NCBI RefSeq assembly: GCF_019112545.1
Contig: NW_025064891.1
Span: 642,779 to 706,778 of the forward strand
Source: Guyanagaster necrorhizus
Lineage: Eukaryota; Basidiomycota; Agaricomycetes; Agaricales; Physalacriaceae
Direction of reading: 5' to 3'
Length of the DNA stretch: 64,000 nt
In this document: in pieces, positions 50,308-61,128 of the stretch
How the letters are laid out: each line of letters starts with the position of its first letter
How positions within the stretch are numbered: position 1 is the first letter of the stretch
Notes under the pieces: generated by a model
The model's database searches: none
The model's input: only the letters and a program-made list of their open reading frames with translations
Told to the model about the DNA's origin: nothing
Translations under genes and position numbers: made by a program

Positions 50308-53300
50308 TTAGGAATGGAATATTTGAATGACTTTAGACAAGGGTTCTGGTTTGCCTGAGTATCAGTGGTGGAATTCTTTAATGAATTCATCAGCAGAAAA
50401 CTCAGAGGCCAGTAACTAAGCAAATTCTTCATTGGTATCTTCATATCCTAGCCACTGGATTTTGTACAATAGTGGGCAGTGGAACTGATGGTCTAGTTTA
50501 GAGTCGAGGATTTAGGCTATTTTAAAATATTCTTCTCTGTCGACTTTGACTAGAGGTGGTGGTGGTTGGATTCAGTTAGAGATGATGTTTTCTTCTATGG
50601 GTTCCAATTGTGATATATGAAAGATGGAATGAATGGACCAGAGATCCAGTGAGAGCCTCAGGGTAAAGGAGTAGATACCAGATTAAACTATAATTTCAAA
50701 AAAACCAAGGTATTTCTCTGAGAATTTTCTAGTTGAGCAGGTGATTTTGATATGTTTGGAGCTGAGGTAGGCCTTGTCCCCTACTGTAAACAAGGGTGCT
50801 GAAATCTGGTGCTTGTCTGCTTGGATCTTGTAGTGAGACTGAGCTTCAGAAATTTCATTCTTCAGTAATTGATGGAGTTTGTCCAGGTCAACTGCGAAGT
50901 CTCAGGCCCAGATGGAGGCAATGTCTCTTTCAGGGTGAACAGTGATGTTGGAGTGGTAACTCTTGTTAGCAAAAAATAGGAAAATTCCAATGGACATGTT
51001 AGGGGCATTGTTGTATGCAAATTCAGCAATAAGTAGGAGGGTGTCTCAGTTATCCTGCTGATAGGAGCAGTAGATGTGGATGTATTATTCCAGAGTTTGG
51101 TTTGCTTGTTCCATTTGTCTGTTGGCCTCCAGATGATAATCAGAGGTAAGGTGGAGTTCTATGTCAAGGGCTATGGCTAAGGCACAAGTAAATTGGGAGA
51201 TAAATTTGAAGCTACAGTTGAATATGATGTGACTGAGTACTCCATGTTTGGAGAATACATAGATAAGAAAAAGTTAGATGAGCTCCACAGAGTTGATGGT
51301 GTCATGAGTGGAAATAAAGATGGCTTGCTTACTAGCTCAGTCTATGACTACTAAGATGGCGGTGAATCTGTTGGAGTTCAGTAGTTGTTCAATGAAGTCC
51401 ATAGAAATGGAATCGATATGGCCTTCAAAGTGAAGGATGTTGGATTTGTCAATAGACTATTGAGAAGGAGAGAATTCAGAAGTGGCCTTGGTCTGATGGA
51501 GGCCATCAGAGGATGTAGCATCAGAGGATTGTGCTTGTTTAATATCAGTGTGGAGTTTGTCAATATCCATGATAGCACTAGCCTGTAGAGTGGGGCCTTT
51601 AAGATAGGTTGCTCAGAGTGACACAGAGAGTTGTTCTTGGGTGAACATGGATCAGAAATTGTGGAGATTGATTTGAGTATATTGGCTATCCCCCTCTTTA
51701 GGATAGACATCCTATTGTCTAGTGAGTGTATCTGGTTTCCCATCAAGTTTTCCAGGGTGGAACTGGATTACTAGATTAAACTGGAATAGGTATTTGAACC
51801 AGCAGATCTGTTGGTGGGTTAGAATCTTAGTAGTGGCGAAGTATTCAAGGTTCTTGTGGTCTGTTACAACATCGATAGAGTCCACAGAGTCTTCAAGATA
51901 GTGCCACCAATGTTTAAAGGCTTCAAAAATGGCTAGAAGCTCTTTGTCATGGGTGTCATAGTTGAGTTCAGCATTGTGAAAGCTCCAGAAGCAGAAAGCG
52001 ATGGGGTGAATTTTGCCATCTTCAAGATAGATAGAGAGGATAGCTGCAATTGCATAGTTGGAGGTGTCAGTTTCCACTACTATCTTTCAATCAGAGACTC
52101 AGTGAGTAAGGATGGGGGTATGTGTAAAGGCCTGTTTCAACTCATTAAAGGCAGCCAAGCATTTGTCATCAAATTTCCATGGAGTTCCCTTGTAGATGAG
52201 TCATGTAAGGGGAAGAACGATATCACTATATTTGTGTATGAAGTAATAGTAGAAGTTAGCAAAGCCAAGAAAAGATTGGATATCCTTGACTTTTTGTGGC
52301 ATCAGCCAGTTGACAATAGCCTTGACTTTTTCTTCAGACATGCAAAGTCCTTCAGGTGATAAGATGTAGTCTAGATATTCCATGGAATCCCAGTTGAATT
52401 CACATTTGGAACCTTTGCAATAGAGTCTATTAGCTCTAAGCCTGCATAAGATCTCTTGAACATGTTTCTGGTGATCTTCTGGGTTGTCAGAATATATGAG
52501 GATGTCACCGAGGTAGACTACTACTGATATGTCGAGCATGTCAGAGAATATATCATTCACAAATCATTGGAATGCCACTAGAGCATTTGTGAGGCCAAAA
52601 GGCATAACATGCCATTCAAAGAAACTGTAATAGATCCAGAAGGCTGTTTTCCATTCATCCCCTTTAGCTATGCAAATGAGATGGTAGGCATGCCTAAGGT
52701 TGAGCTTGGTGTAGATATGTATAGAGCAGGCAGAGTCGAGGAGATCAGAAATGAGGGGGAGAGGGTAGTAATCTTTCTTAGAGATTTTGTTTAGGCTATG
52801 GTAGTCGATGCAAAGTCAGAGTTCACCAGTCTTTTTCTTGACAAATAGAACTGGAGCCCCATATGGAGAGTAGAATGGAGTAATGAACCCATTGTGCAGA
52901 TTATCATCAATAAACTCTCATAGGGTCTTGAGTTTAGATTCTCAGAGAGAATAAATAGGGTCAAGCAGTGAAGATGTTCCTTCCTCAAGGTTGATTTTGA
53001 GGTCATACAGCCTGTGTTTGGGTAGCTTTTTAGAGAGGGTATCACTGAAGATGTCTGCAAATTTGTGATACTCTACTGGCACTGATGAAAGATCTGCTGG
53101 TTCTGTGAATATGGCCTTGGCTCCAATATTAGGCAAGAAAGACTGTAGTGTAAACTGCTAAGCACCTTCTTCTACACTGGCTTAGACAAATGTGACAGTG
53201 GATATGATAGAGATCTTTTAATATGCTTTCATAGTAAAAGACTCTGAGGGAGAATAGGAGTAGATGAGTTTGTATGGGAATAGAGTCCACTGGTTATCTG

Positions 53301-53538
53301 GAGTCAATTTAGAATGGGGTGAAGCTCTGAGAGTTGGACTGATGGAGTCTGGTGGGCATAAAAGTCCCAGATTTGAGCTGAAAGGCTCAGAGAGGGATGG
53401 ACTGTTGTCCTGTGAGCATGGAAGTCCCTGGAATGTGGCAGAGGCCATGAAATTAATTGGAGTGAGGTCCTGGTAGCTTGAGCAGAAAATGATACTGTTC
53501 TCAATCCAGTCAATCAGTGGATTGTAGCAGGAGAGCCA
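50308..53538 (-). pseudogene. Element D pol, broken, with two deletions
   Basis: RT at about 52201-52960 with YLGD (52490-52520) in place of YLDD. RNase H at 51712-52077 keeps ETDTSNYAIAAILS, YDTHDKELLAIFEAFKHW and VVTDHKNLEYF. The integrase core is at about 51090-51410, with a jump at 51410 that removes about 250 bp holding the zinc module in H. The C-terminal module is at about 50640-50830. The chromodomain at 50370-50570 reads VDREEYFKIA and LYKIQWLGYEDTNEEFA. The stop TAA is at 50308-50310. The protease region is missing at about 53539. Confidence 0.83.
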
Positions 53539-54970
53539 GGGTTGCTTCCTAGTTTTCCGACTCCATCAGGGCCAGTTTTATGAGAGTAGTGTCAACTTTT
53601 GCTGCACAACTCTTGATAAAGGCTGCTGCCTTCTACTTGTTGCAGTCCTTGGTCTTGTGTTTGGCTCCATAGAACATGCAAAGATTGTTCTGATGCTGGC
53701 AGTCTTTTTCTTCCTGAGTAAGACAGCTATCTTTGCCTAGCTTGTTGGCATAGAGCTTAGAGGTGGTAGATTTCAGTGTGGAGCTGAAGTCCAAGGAAGA
53801 AGTGTTAGACCCCTTGGATTTGGGGTTGGAGGTTTTATTGTTCTGGTTTTCATGGGCAATTTCAGTCTTTCAGGTCCAGTAGCAAGCATCAAGTTCTTGA
53901 GCAAGAAAGTGCATGTCACAAAGGTTGTTTGGCTTCCTATGGTGTGCCATATCATCCTTGATATGGGTGCAGAGGCCACAGTAAAAAGTGTGGCAGAGAG
54001 AGTTATCTCTATACCCAATTTGTGAAGCATACTGATTGAATTAGACTATATATTTCATAATCCAATCTCCATCACACATCTGGAGATGTTCTAATGCATC
54101 TTCAGCATCTCCAATAGCATCAAAGGGGCTGAAGTTGCTACAAAGCTCATCCAGGAAAGCTGTATAGGAGAATTGCTAAGCTGATGGATTCCACAGGTTG
54201 GGGTTAAGAATGTCTAGTTCAAACCAGTTAAGCATAGTGCTGGCCAGGAACAAAATGGCATAGTTGACCTTGTTAGCATCTGTTGCAAATATGGTAGGCT
54301 TGTCATTGAAATTCAACTGAAGAGAGATAATGAAAGTCTTCAGTTTGCAAGGGTCAGAACCATTAAATAGTTCCAGTTCCTTGATCTTAGTATAGATAGT
54401 GGCTGGTTTAGGGTTGTTGAGAGAAGCAGAGACTTCTCATAACAGGTTCATGAATTCTCGAAACATGTTCTGCTGGTTTGGATTGTTACTTTCCATAAGG
54501 CCATCAGAGCTGCCTGGGCCATTGGGACCACCTGATCCTTCTGGTCCTCCTGAAAAAGGGTTTGGTGAATTATCATCTGGTTCTTGTCAGATAGAAGTAT
54601 GAGTAAGAATGTCTTCATCTCTGCTCTCTGAGTCTGGGCTGTCTGGATTCTCATGCATGTTGCCTAAGCATAAGAGGTCTATTAGGGGGTCAGTTTGGGC
54701 ACCATACATCAGGCTGGCCTATCAGGCTCTGTTGGTTGGGATGCTGGTAGCATCAAAAGAATTAGAGGAATTGTTGTAATTAAGTTGGCAGGCAGTGAAG
54801 CTAGAGTGATTGTAGATTTCCCTATAGGAAGATTGTCCTCTACTGGAGGCCAATCCAAAAAGGCCTGGTTGTTCTTTTGAGGCAGAGGCCAGAATGTCTT
54901 CTATGAAAAATATGTTTGGATGAGTTTGTTCAGGATTGGTTTCTGTGGGTTCAGTAAATATGATAGACAT
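53539..54970 (-). pseudogene. Element D gag, broken
   Basis: ATG kept at 54970 (MSIIFTEPTETNPEQT in the frame of 54722-55051). A Gly/Pro-rich collagen-like stretch lies near 54500-54560. Capsid sequence near 54230-54310 contains QLNFNDKPTIFATDANKVNYAIL. The knuckle near 53650-53690 reads CMFYGAKHKTKDC, with the second Cys changed to Tyr and spacing C-x2-C-x3-H-x4-C. Confidence 0.78.
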
Positions 54971-55009
54971 GGTAAAATTTTTGACTCCAGGGTTTGAGTT
55001 CAAATATAC

Positions 55010-55281
55010 TGTTAGGAACATGCCAATTTGAGTGGGCTTGAGTGTATGCATGGAGTCCAGTGGAGTATGTGAGTGTTGATGAAGCTATTAGCAATGTCAT
55101 CCTTGAGTCGAAGCCCAAAGATCTGGATGGACAGAACAGAGTTCCATCAAAGAAGTGAATCTGAATATCCTTCAGAGTGGAATCTGATGGACAAGGTAGG
55201 GAGGAGTTGAAGTGAGTGCAAAGTGTAGATGGCTTATCCAAGTCAATATTTAAACTGAGTAGTTACAATGATGTACATGGC
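55010..55281 (-). repeat. 5' LTR of element D, part before element C
   Basis: 272 bp of LTR, TGTTAGGAACATGCC onward, stopping at GTACATGGC where C begins. The remaining half should lie after C, outside the window. The primer site ATATTTGAACT is present just inside the LTR (minus strand). Confidence 0.88.
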
Positions 55282-55779
55282 TGTTACATGCATGCCACTG
55301 GCCTCTGTGTCACCTCAACCAACCACAAATTCTATCACACTACCCACCAGACTCCAGCCGCTTTCTATTACCTACTAATTTCATTTCACCATTATTATTT
55401 CACATCTGTATTTCACATTGTAATACCTAGACCCCGAACTCGGTAGCGAATATTCACACTGGAAGCCAATAGAACCCAACTCGGAATTAGCTACCATTAG
55501 TATATAAAGCCATGTATATCACCATAACTACTCAGTTCGAATATCAACTTGGATAAGCCACCCACACTTCGCACTCACTTTAACTCCTCACTACCTCGTT
55601 CATCGGATTCCACTCCGAAGAACATTCCAGTTCACTTCTCTAACGAATCTCCATCCTGTCCATCCAGATCCTTGGGCCCTGACTCAAGGGTGATGTTGCC
55701 AATAGCTTTGTTGACACCCATGCACTCCACCGGACTCTGCGAGTGCACTCAAGCCCACTCAATTGGCACATTCCTAACA
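55282..55779 (+). repeat. 5' LTR of element C
   Basis: 498 bp, TGTTACATGCATGCC to TTCCTAACA. Least decayed copy of the family-C LTR; CpG sites here appear as TG or CA in the other copies. Confidence 0.95.
55501..55544 (+). promoter_or_regulatory. LTR core promoter and self-primer of element C
   Basis: TATATAAA at 55501 stands 33 nt before AGTTCGAATAT (55534-55544), the predicted RNA 5' end. Confidence 0.68.
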
Positions 55780-55781
55780 GT

Positions 55782-55792
55782 ATATTTGAACT
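55782..55792 (+). promoter_or_regulatory. Self-primer binding site of element C
   Basis: ATATTTGAACT, 2 nt after the LTR end. It pairs with AGTTCGAATAT (55534-55544) over 11 nt, one pair being G-U. Confidence 0.72.
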
Positions 55793-55819
55793 CAAACCCT
55801 TGAGTCAAAAAATTTTATT

Positions 55820-56331
55820 ATGTCCACCACATTTACCCAACCCACAGAAACTGATCCCGAACAAACCCAGCCTATCCATCCAAACATATTTTCCATGGAA
55901 GACATTCCAGCCTCTGCCTCAAAGAAACAACCAGGCCTTTTTGGATCGGCCTCCAGTGGAGGACAACCTTCCCATAGGGAAACCTACCATCACTCTAGCT
56001 TCACTGCCTGCCAACCTAATTACAATGATTCCCCTAACCCTTTCGACACCACCAGCATCCCAACCAATGGGGCCCAACAGGCCAGCCTGATGTATGGTGC
56101 CTGAACCGACCTCCCAATAAACCCCTTATTCCTGGGCAACATGCATGGGAACCCAGACAGCCCAGACTCAGAGGGCAGAGATGAAGACACTCCTACTCAT
56201 ACTCCCATCTGATGGGAACCAGGTGGCAATCCACCAAACCCTTTTCCAGGTGGACCAGGAGGACCAGGTGGTCCCAATGGCCCAGGCAGCTCCAATGGCC
56301 CCACAGGAAGTAACAATCCATACCAGCAGGT
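55820..56331 (+). pseudogene. Element C gag, N-terminal part
   Basis: ATG at 55820 reads MSTTFTQPTETDPEQTQPI, then EDIPASASKKQPGLFGSASS and SPNPFDTTSIPTNGAQQ, open to a TGA at 56102. The frame continues past it (NMHGNPDSPDSEGRDEDT), with a second stop near 56210. A Gly/Pro/Asn-rich stretch (GGPGGPGGPNGPGSSNGP) follows at about 56240-56310. Cut by B inside the sequence before the capsid core. It gives the original start of family-C gag. Confidence 0.82.
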
Positions 56332-56861
56332 TGTTAAGCCCAAGTCTCATGTGACTATCAACACGTGATAAACAGTTCAGTACCTCGCACTTCAGGTATG
56401 TCCGACTGAGTTCACAAAAGTTAATAGTGGAAGTGAATCAAAGCTCAAGTAGTAAGAGCTTGAGAGTAGTTTGGTGAAGATAAACTTTAGTTCGAGACTG
56501 GGGTGTTACAGCAAGAACTAAGCTACTTAAATACTGTTCTGTTATCTTGCTATAAATAAACATTCACAAAAGATATTGTCTGCTGTAGAGCTGTTGCCCT
56601 TGCTGTTGCCAGCCTCTCCACAAAAGCTGTTGTCTTGCTGTTGTGCTCATTATTGTTGCAGTGCAAGGTGTGACAAAAGGAGCATTGTCTCTCCCTTCAC
56701 AGCACACAGCAATGCAATAGGAGAGTGACTGACTGGGCTGCTGAGCTAAGCATTCCCATGGTCTTTAAGCACTGGCCTAAGTGCTCTGACCAGGCAAGGA
56801 TAGAGGTCATTTCTGAGGAGAAAGAGAAGAAAATAGGGAAAAATAGGGAAAAATCATAACA
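56332..56861 (-). repeat. 3' LTR of element B
   Basis: 530 bp, TG...CA. Contains TTAGTTCGAGACT at 56487-56499 (minus strand AGTCTCGAACTAA), with TATTTAAG 34 nt upstream of it on the minus strand. Confidence 0.95.
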
Positions 56862-56878
56862 TTACCTCCTCCTTAAGA
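56862..56878 (-). promoter_or_regulatory. Polypurine tract of element B
   Basis: Minus strand AAGGAGGAGGTAA directly before the 3' LTR. Confidence 0.78.
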
Positions 56879-56893
56879 CCATCATCCTGATGG

Positions 56894-59800
56894 TTAAGTT
56901 AGGGGAGGTCCTCCTCGCCATTCAGGAGGTGGCCGATCTGCTGGATGGCTTGTCGTTGCATTTGGAGGCTTCAAATGAGTCAAAGGGGTTGTACATTGCT
57001 CTTTGCTGTATGTTCCCACCACTTGTGGCTTGTTTGTTGCAGGGTCATCTTCATCATCCTCTGTAACATGTCCTCTGCTGTCGGCAGGTTGGTTGATGTA
57101 TATCTGGCTAGATATCATTTCCCTTCCTGTTGTTGCCACATTTGTTTTTGCAGATATAATATTGAATATGACCCCCTTCGTGTCGACTGTATTGATTCTG
57201 TGCTCATAGTCACGAATGGCCTTGTCTGCATTCATATACTTTTCATTGACCCATTGGTTTGATTCCGGTCCATAGCCCTTCCAGCTGACTAGGTAGTCAA
57301 CGGTTGTTTTTCTACCTCCGCCTTGTGCTTTAACCTTCCGGGTTTTATGGTTTAGCACTTCATCGATTTTGTAATGTTCTTCTTCGTCGATGAGTTCTGG
57401 TGGTGGCAGAGGTGGCCTTTCTTGGTTTGGAAAGGCTGGTGCTATGTACAGAGACAATAATGTTTTATTGAAAACATTATGGATCCTCCAGGTCTTCGGC
57501 AGTTGCAATTTATATGCGGATATACCAATTTTGGTGATGATTTTAAATGGGCCCGTCCATTTGTCTGCCAGTTTTTGTTTTGGCCATGGGAGATGAAGAT
57601 TCGTAGTATCCAGCCAGACTTTGTTGTTGGTTGAATATTCATGTGCTGCCCATTGGTGCTTGTCATACTGCTTTTTCATGCTTGAAGCAGCCTTTTCGAG
57701 GGCGATCTTTGTTTCTTCATGGATCTTTGTCATTGTCATTGCAAAGTCCATTGAAGTGGGTGTTGTTGTGTGGGTTCGTCCTGTTTGCATAACTGGTGGG
57801 TTTCATCCATAATTCACAAAGAACGGTGTTTTACCTGTTGCGGTGTGAATTCTGTTATTATGTTGGAATGCTGCTAATGCTAGCCATTCTGTCCAGTCAT
57901 CTTGCTGGTAATTGATGAAAAGTCATAAATACTTTTGAATTTCCTGGTTGGCCCATTCTGTTTGGCCGTCGGTCTGTGGGTGATATGCCATCGAGACATT
58001 CCTCTTGATGTTGAGGAGTCAGTACAAATCATCCAAGAATTTGGATATGAATTGTGGTCCTCTGTCCGAAATTACTATTTGAGGCATGCCATACTTTGCA
58101 TAAACCTCATCCCATAGTATCTTTGCCCATCCCTCGGATGTCAATTCTGTAGAACAGGCAATCGGAATGATCACTTTCAAGAAGCGATTGACTATGATGA
58201 TGATAGCATCATAGCTGTCACTTTTGGGAAGTCCGGTTATCATATCCACCGAAATGTGGGTCCATGGTGATGAAGGGACCTCATTTGGGTGTAGTGGGGC
58301 TGCTCTTGGTTGTGTTGTAGTCTTGCCTCACTGGCAAACCTCGCAAGCTTTGACATATCGGGTGATATCATGGTCTATCTTGGGCCACCAATATTTTCTC
58401 AAGACCAATTCCTTGGTTTTAGCGATCCCGGAATGTCCAGCAGTTGCATGATCATGAAATGTGGCGATGATATCACCCCGCAGTCATTGATCCTGTGGGA
58501 TGTAAATTCATTCATCATAGTGGATTAATCTCCCTTCTTTTGTTAACCCATGCTCATGATTGAGTGATGGGGTGATTCTTTGATCCCACTTATGGGTATC
58601 CCAGGTGGCACTCTTCATGTGTTCGTGCATCTCCTCTTTGTTGTCATCTCCTCCTTGGTTATGATCCGCTCTGTGGCTGAGGAAATCAGCCTTCTTGTTT
58701 GCTGCGCCAGCTTTGTGGTGTAGCATATATTCGTACTTGGATAATTCTGTGACCCATTGGGCCTGTCTGTGATTAAGTTTCTGAGGTTGTTGGAAATATC
58801 GAAGGTTTTGGTGATCTGTCCAGATTTCAAAAATCTGGCTTGCCCCAATGAGGTAATGCCGCCATTCGGCAAGGGTGAGCATTATGGTGAGGAGTTCCTT
58901 ATCATAGATTTCGTAGTTGCATTCAGTTACTGTGAGCACCTTTGACATAAAGGTGATGGGTTGCCATTTGCCATCCTGTTCTTGTGAAAGTATGGCTCCA
59001 ATCATGCCTTCACTGGAGTCGGCTTCCACCCTGAACTTTCTATCTTGATTTGGTATTGCCAGTATGATGTCTTTGGCTAGCCAGCATTTAAGGTCGTTAA
59101 ACACTTCCCATTGGAAAATTCCTCAGGTCTATGGGGAATTTCCAGTTAATTGTGTCATTGGTCAGACTATTTTGCTGTAGTCCCAGATGAACTGGTGGTA
59201 GAAGTTTGTAAATCCTAAGAAGGATTGCAGCTCCTTCTTCTTTGTTGGTTTTGGCCATTCAGTTACTCCTGCTATTTTGATGGGATCCATCCAAATGCTT
59301 TCTTTGCTGATGATGACTCCAAGGTACTCTGTCTCTAGTACCTCGAATTCACATTTTTTGGCTTTGAGGAAAAGGTGATGTTTCCTCATTCGTGATAGTA
59401 CTTGCCATACTATTGCACAATGCTCCTCCTTGGTTTTGGTCATGATGAGGATGTCATCCAAATAGATTGTTACCTTCCCAGTGGTGATGAGATCCTTGAA
59501 GATATCATTTATCATCCATTGGAAGGTGGCCAGTGAATTGGTGAGTCCAAAGAACATCACCATTGGTTTGAATAGACCATGATTGGTCCAGAAGGTGGCC
59601 TTCCATTCATTGCCTTCTTTGATGTGTACATTATTATACCCCCATCGAACATCCAATTTGGTATAATATTTGGCACCTCGGAGTTTGTCCATTAACTCTG
59701 CAATTAGCAGAAGTGAATAATGGTTCTTGATCATCATCTCATTTAGTTTCCAATAATCTTGTACTGGTCAGAGTTTTCCATCCTTCTTTTTGATGAAAAA

Positions 59801-61039
59801 GAAGGGCGAAGCCATTGGTGACTTGGATGGTTGGATCCTTCCACTAGACAAGTTCTCTTCGAGGAATTTGTCTAATTCTTGTTGTTCGTTATTGCTGAGT
59901 GGGTAACACTTGCAGTCTAGATTGGCATTGGAGTTGGGAATTAGTTTGATAGCGTGGTCCCAGGGTTTTGCCTCAGGTAGTTCATCAAAGCTTTCTTTTT
60001 CGAATAAATCCCAAAAGTCACAAGCTCAAATGGGTACCATTTCCTTGAATGTCTTTTCTTCTTTTTCTGTGTTTGCCCTTGCTACTAGGTCATTAGCATG
60101 GTGTGTTGCTTTAATGTTAATGGCCCTTTGGGGGTCGACAGCAAGGATTGTCTTGCCATCCTCCATTTCTTTGTCCCACCGGTCATCAGGATCATTGTCT
60201 GGTAATTCAAATGGAATTCCCCAACAACAACATCTGACAAAAGTGATGCATCCAGTCTTCCAATTGATTAGCAGATTATGTCTGATCAGCCAATCATGTC
60301 TGAGGAATATTTCTTTAGTTCTCAGGTCGGTTACCGCCAAGTCGATTTGTTCTAAATGATCACTGATGGTGAGCCTGAGCTCAACATATTCGGTAATTGA
60401 CCTGGCTTGGTTCTTAGTTCCATCCACATTATAGATGGGAATGGGGGCTGCTGTTGCCCTAGTAGGCAATTTGTGCTTGTTGATGAAAGCTCAGTTGATG
60501 CTACTTCCCATGCAGCTGCCATTGATTAAGGTGGTGACTGCATGGGTTGATCAGGATGTTAACGTCTCAATCTGGGCCTTGGTTAATAAGTCACGCTCTG
60601 GAAGTTTAGTCTGACGAATGAATTTCTGGGGCCCGTGTAATTCATCCAACCATTCCACGGCTCGACACTGTTCCGCAGCTTTCATTCCAGTGATCATCTT
60701 GTCAATCACTTCCTTGGCTCGGGTCTTGTGTACCCAGTTTTTAAGTACAGCTTTCGCCACTGCTTCATCCTTAGCATCTCTGATGGCTCACCAAGTCCAT
60801 TTGGTGTTGAATGGTTTGAGCCATATTGTGGGGCCCTCTGCCCCTGTTCGGCCCAAAGGCGGTTGAGCCTGTTTCCTACTTTTAGTTTGATAATTCATTG
60901 GTGATGATGTACCTTTGGGGCTCTCTGCCCCTCTTCGGCCCTTCGTCAGCGCTTGAGTTATCAAAGTTGGTTTTTTAGGTGATTCTGGGTTCTGAGTAAT
61001 GAGGTTGGGTATATTCGAATGGTTGCATAATTTAGACAT
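56894..61039 (-). pseudogene. Element B pol, nearly complete but interrupted
   Basis: First ATG at 61039 (MSKLCNHSN). The protease motif near 60500-60530 reads LINGSCMGSS, so the catalytic Asp is Asn and the triad is lost; LRHDWLIRHNLLINW follows. RT is at 59162-59737, with VRWGYNNVHIKEGNEWKATF, IYLDDILIM and FLGFTNFYHQF. RNase H is at 58508-59104, with VEADSSEG, YDKELLTIM and WTDHQNLRYF. The integrase core is at 57930-58249, with MDMITGL, ISDRGPQF and GQTEWANQE, so D, D and E are all kept. A 298-residue open frame (56894-57790) carries the GPF module (residues 78-100), a chromodomain (134-200, IDEEEHYKIDEV and LVSWKGYGPESNQW) and a tail of about 95 residues. Stops separate these blocks. Confidence 0.9.
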
Positions 61040-61128
61040 AGGCGGTAGTACTATAGAGGAAGAAATGTCAATCTGTCCAGCAGAGGAAGACCCATCACTC
61101 TTGTCCTTGGCTGAGGCAGTTGAATCGC

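Larger units (their letters stand above)
48267..55281 (-). mobile_element. Element D: family-C chromovirus in G3, 5' LTR split by C
   Basis: Minus-strand element with a 3' LTR at 48267-48765, antisense gene, pol, gag and the first 272 bp of the 5' LTR (55010-55281). Element C interrupts that LTR 8 bp before its TATA box region. Two internal deletions relative to H remove the integrase zinc module and the protease active site. Confidence 0.9.
55282..56331 (+). mobile_element. Element C: young family-C chromovirus in D, cut by B
   Basis: Plus-strand element with a full 5' LTR (55282-55779) and the first 510 bp of gag, interrupted by element B at 56331. It is much richer in CpG (about 15 in 1.05 kb) than D or H. 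It faces opposite to the LTR it sits in. Whether it carries the antisense gene cannot be seen here. Confidence 0.9.

Noticed and set aside
54500..54560. Collagen-like Gly-Pro repeat as a separate host gene
   Set aside because: The same Gly/Pro/Asn stretch occurs at the same place in gag of C, D, F and H, so it is part of gag.
55282..55300. tRNA-type primer binding site after the LTRs
   Set aside because: No TGG-initial tRNA 3' complement was found at any LTR junction; the self-complementary motif explains the site better.
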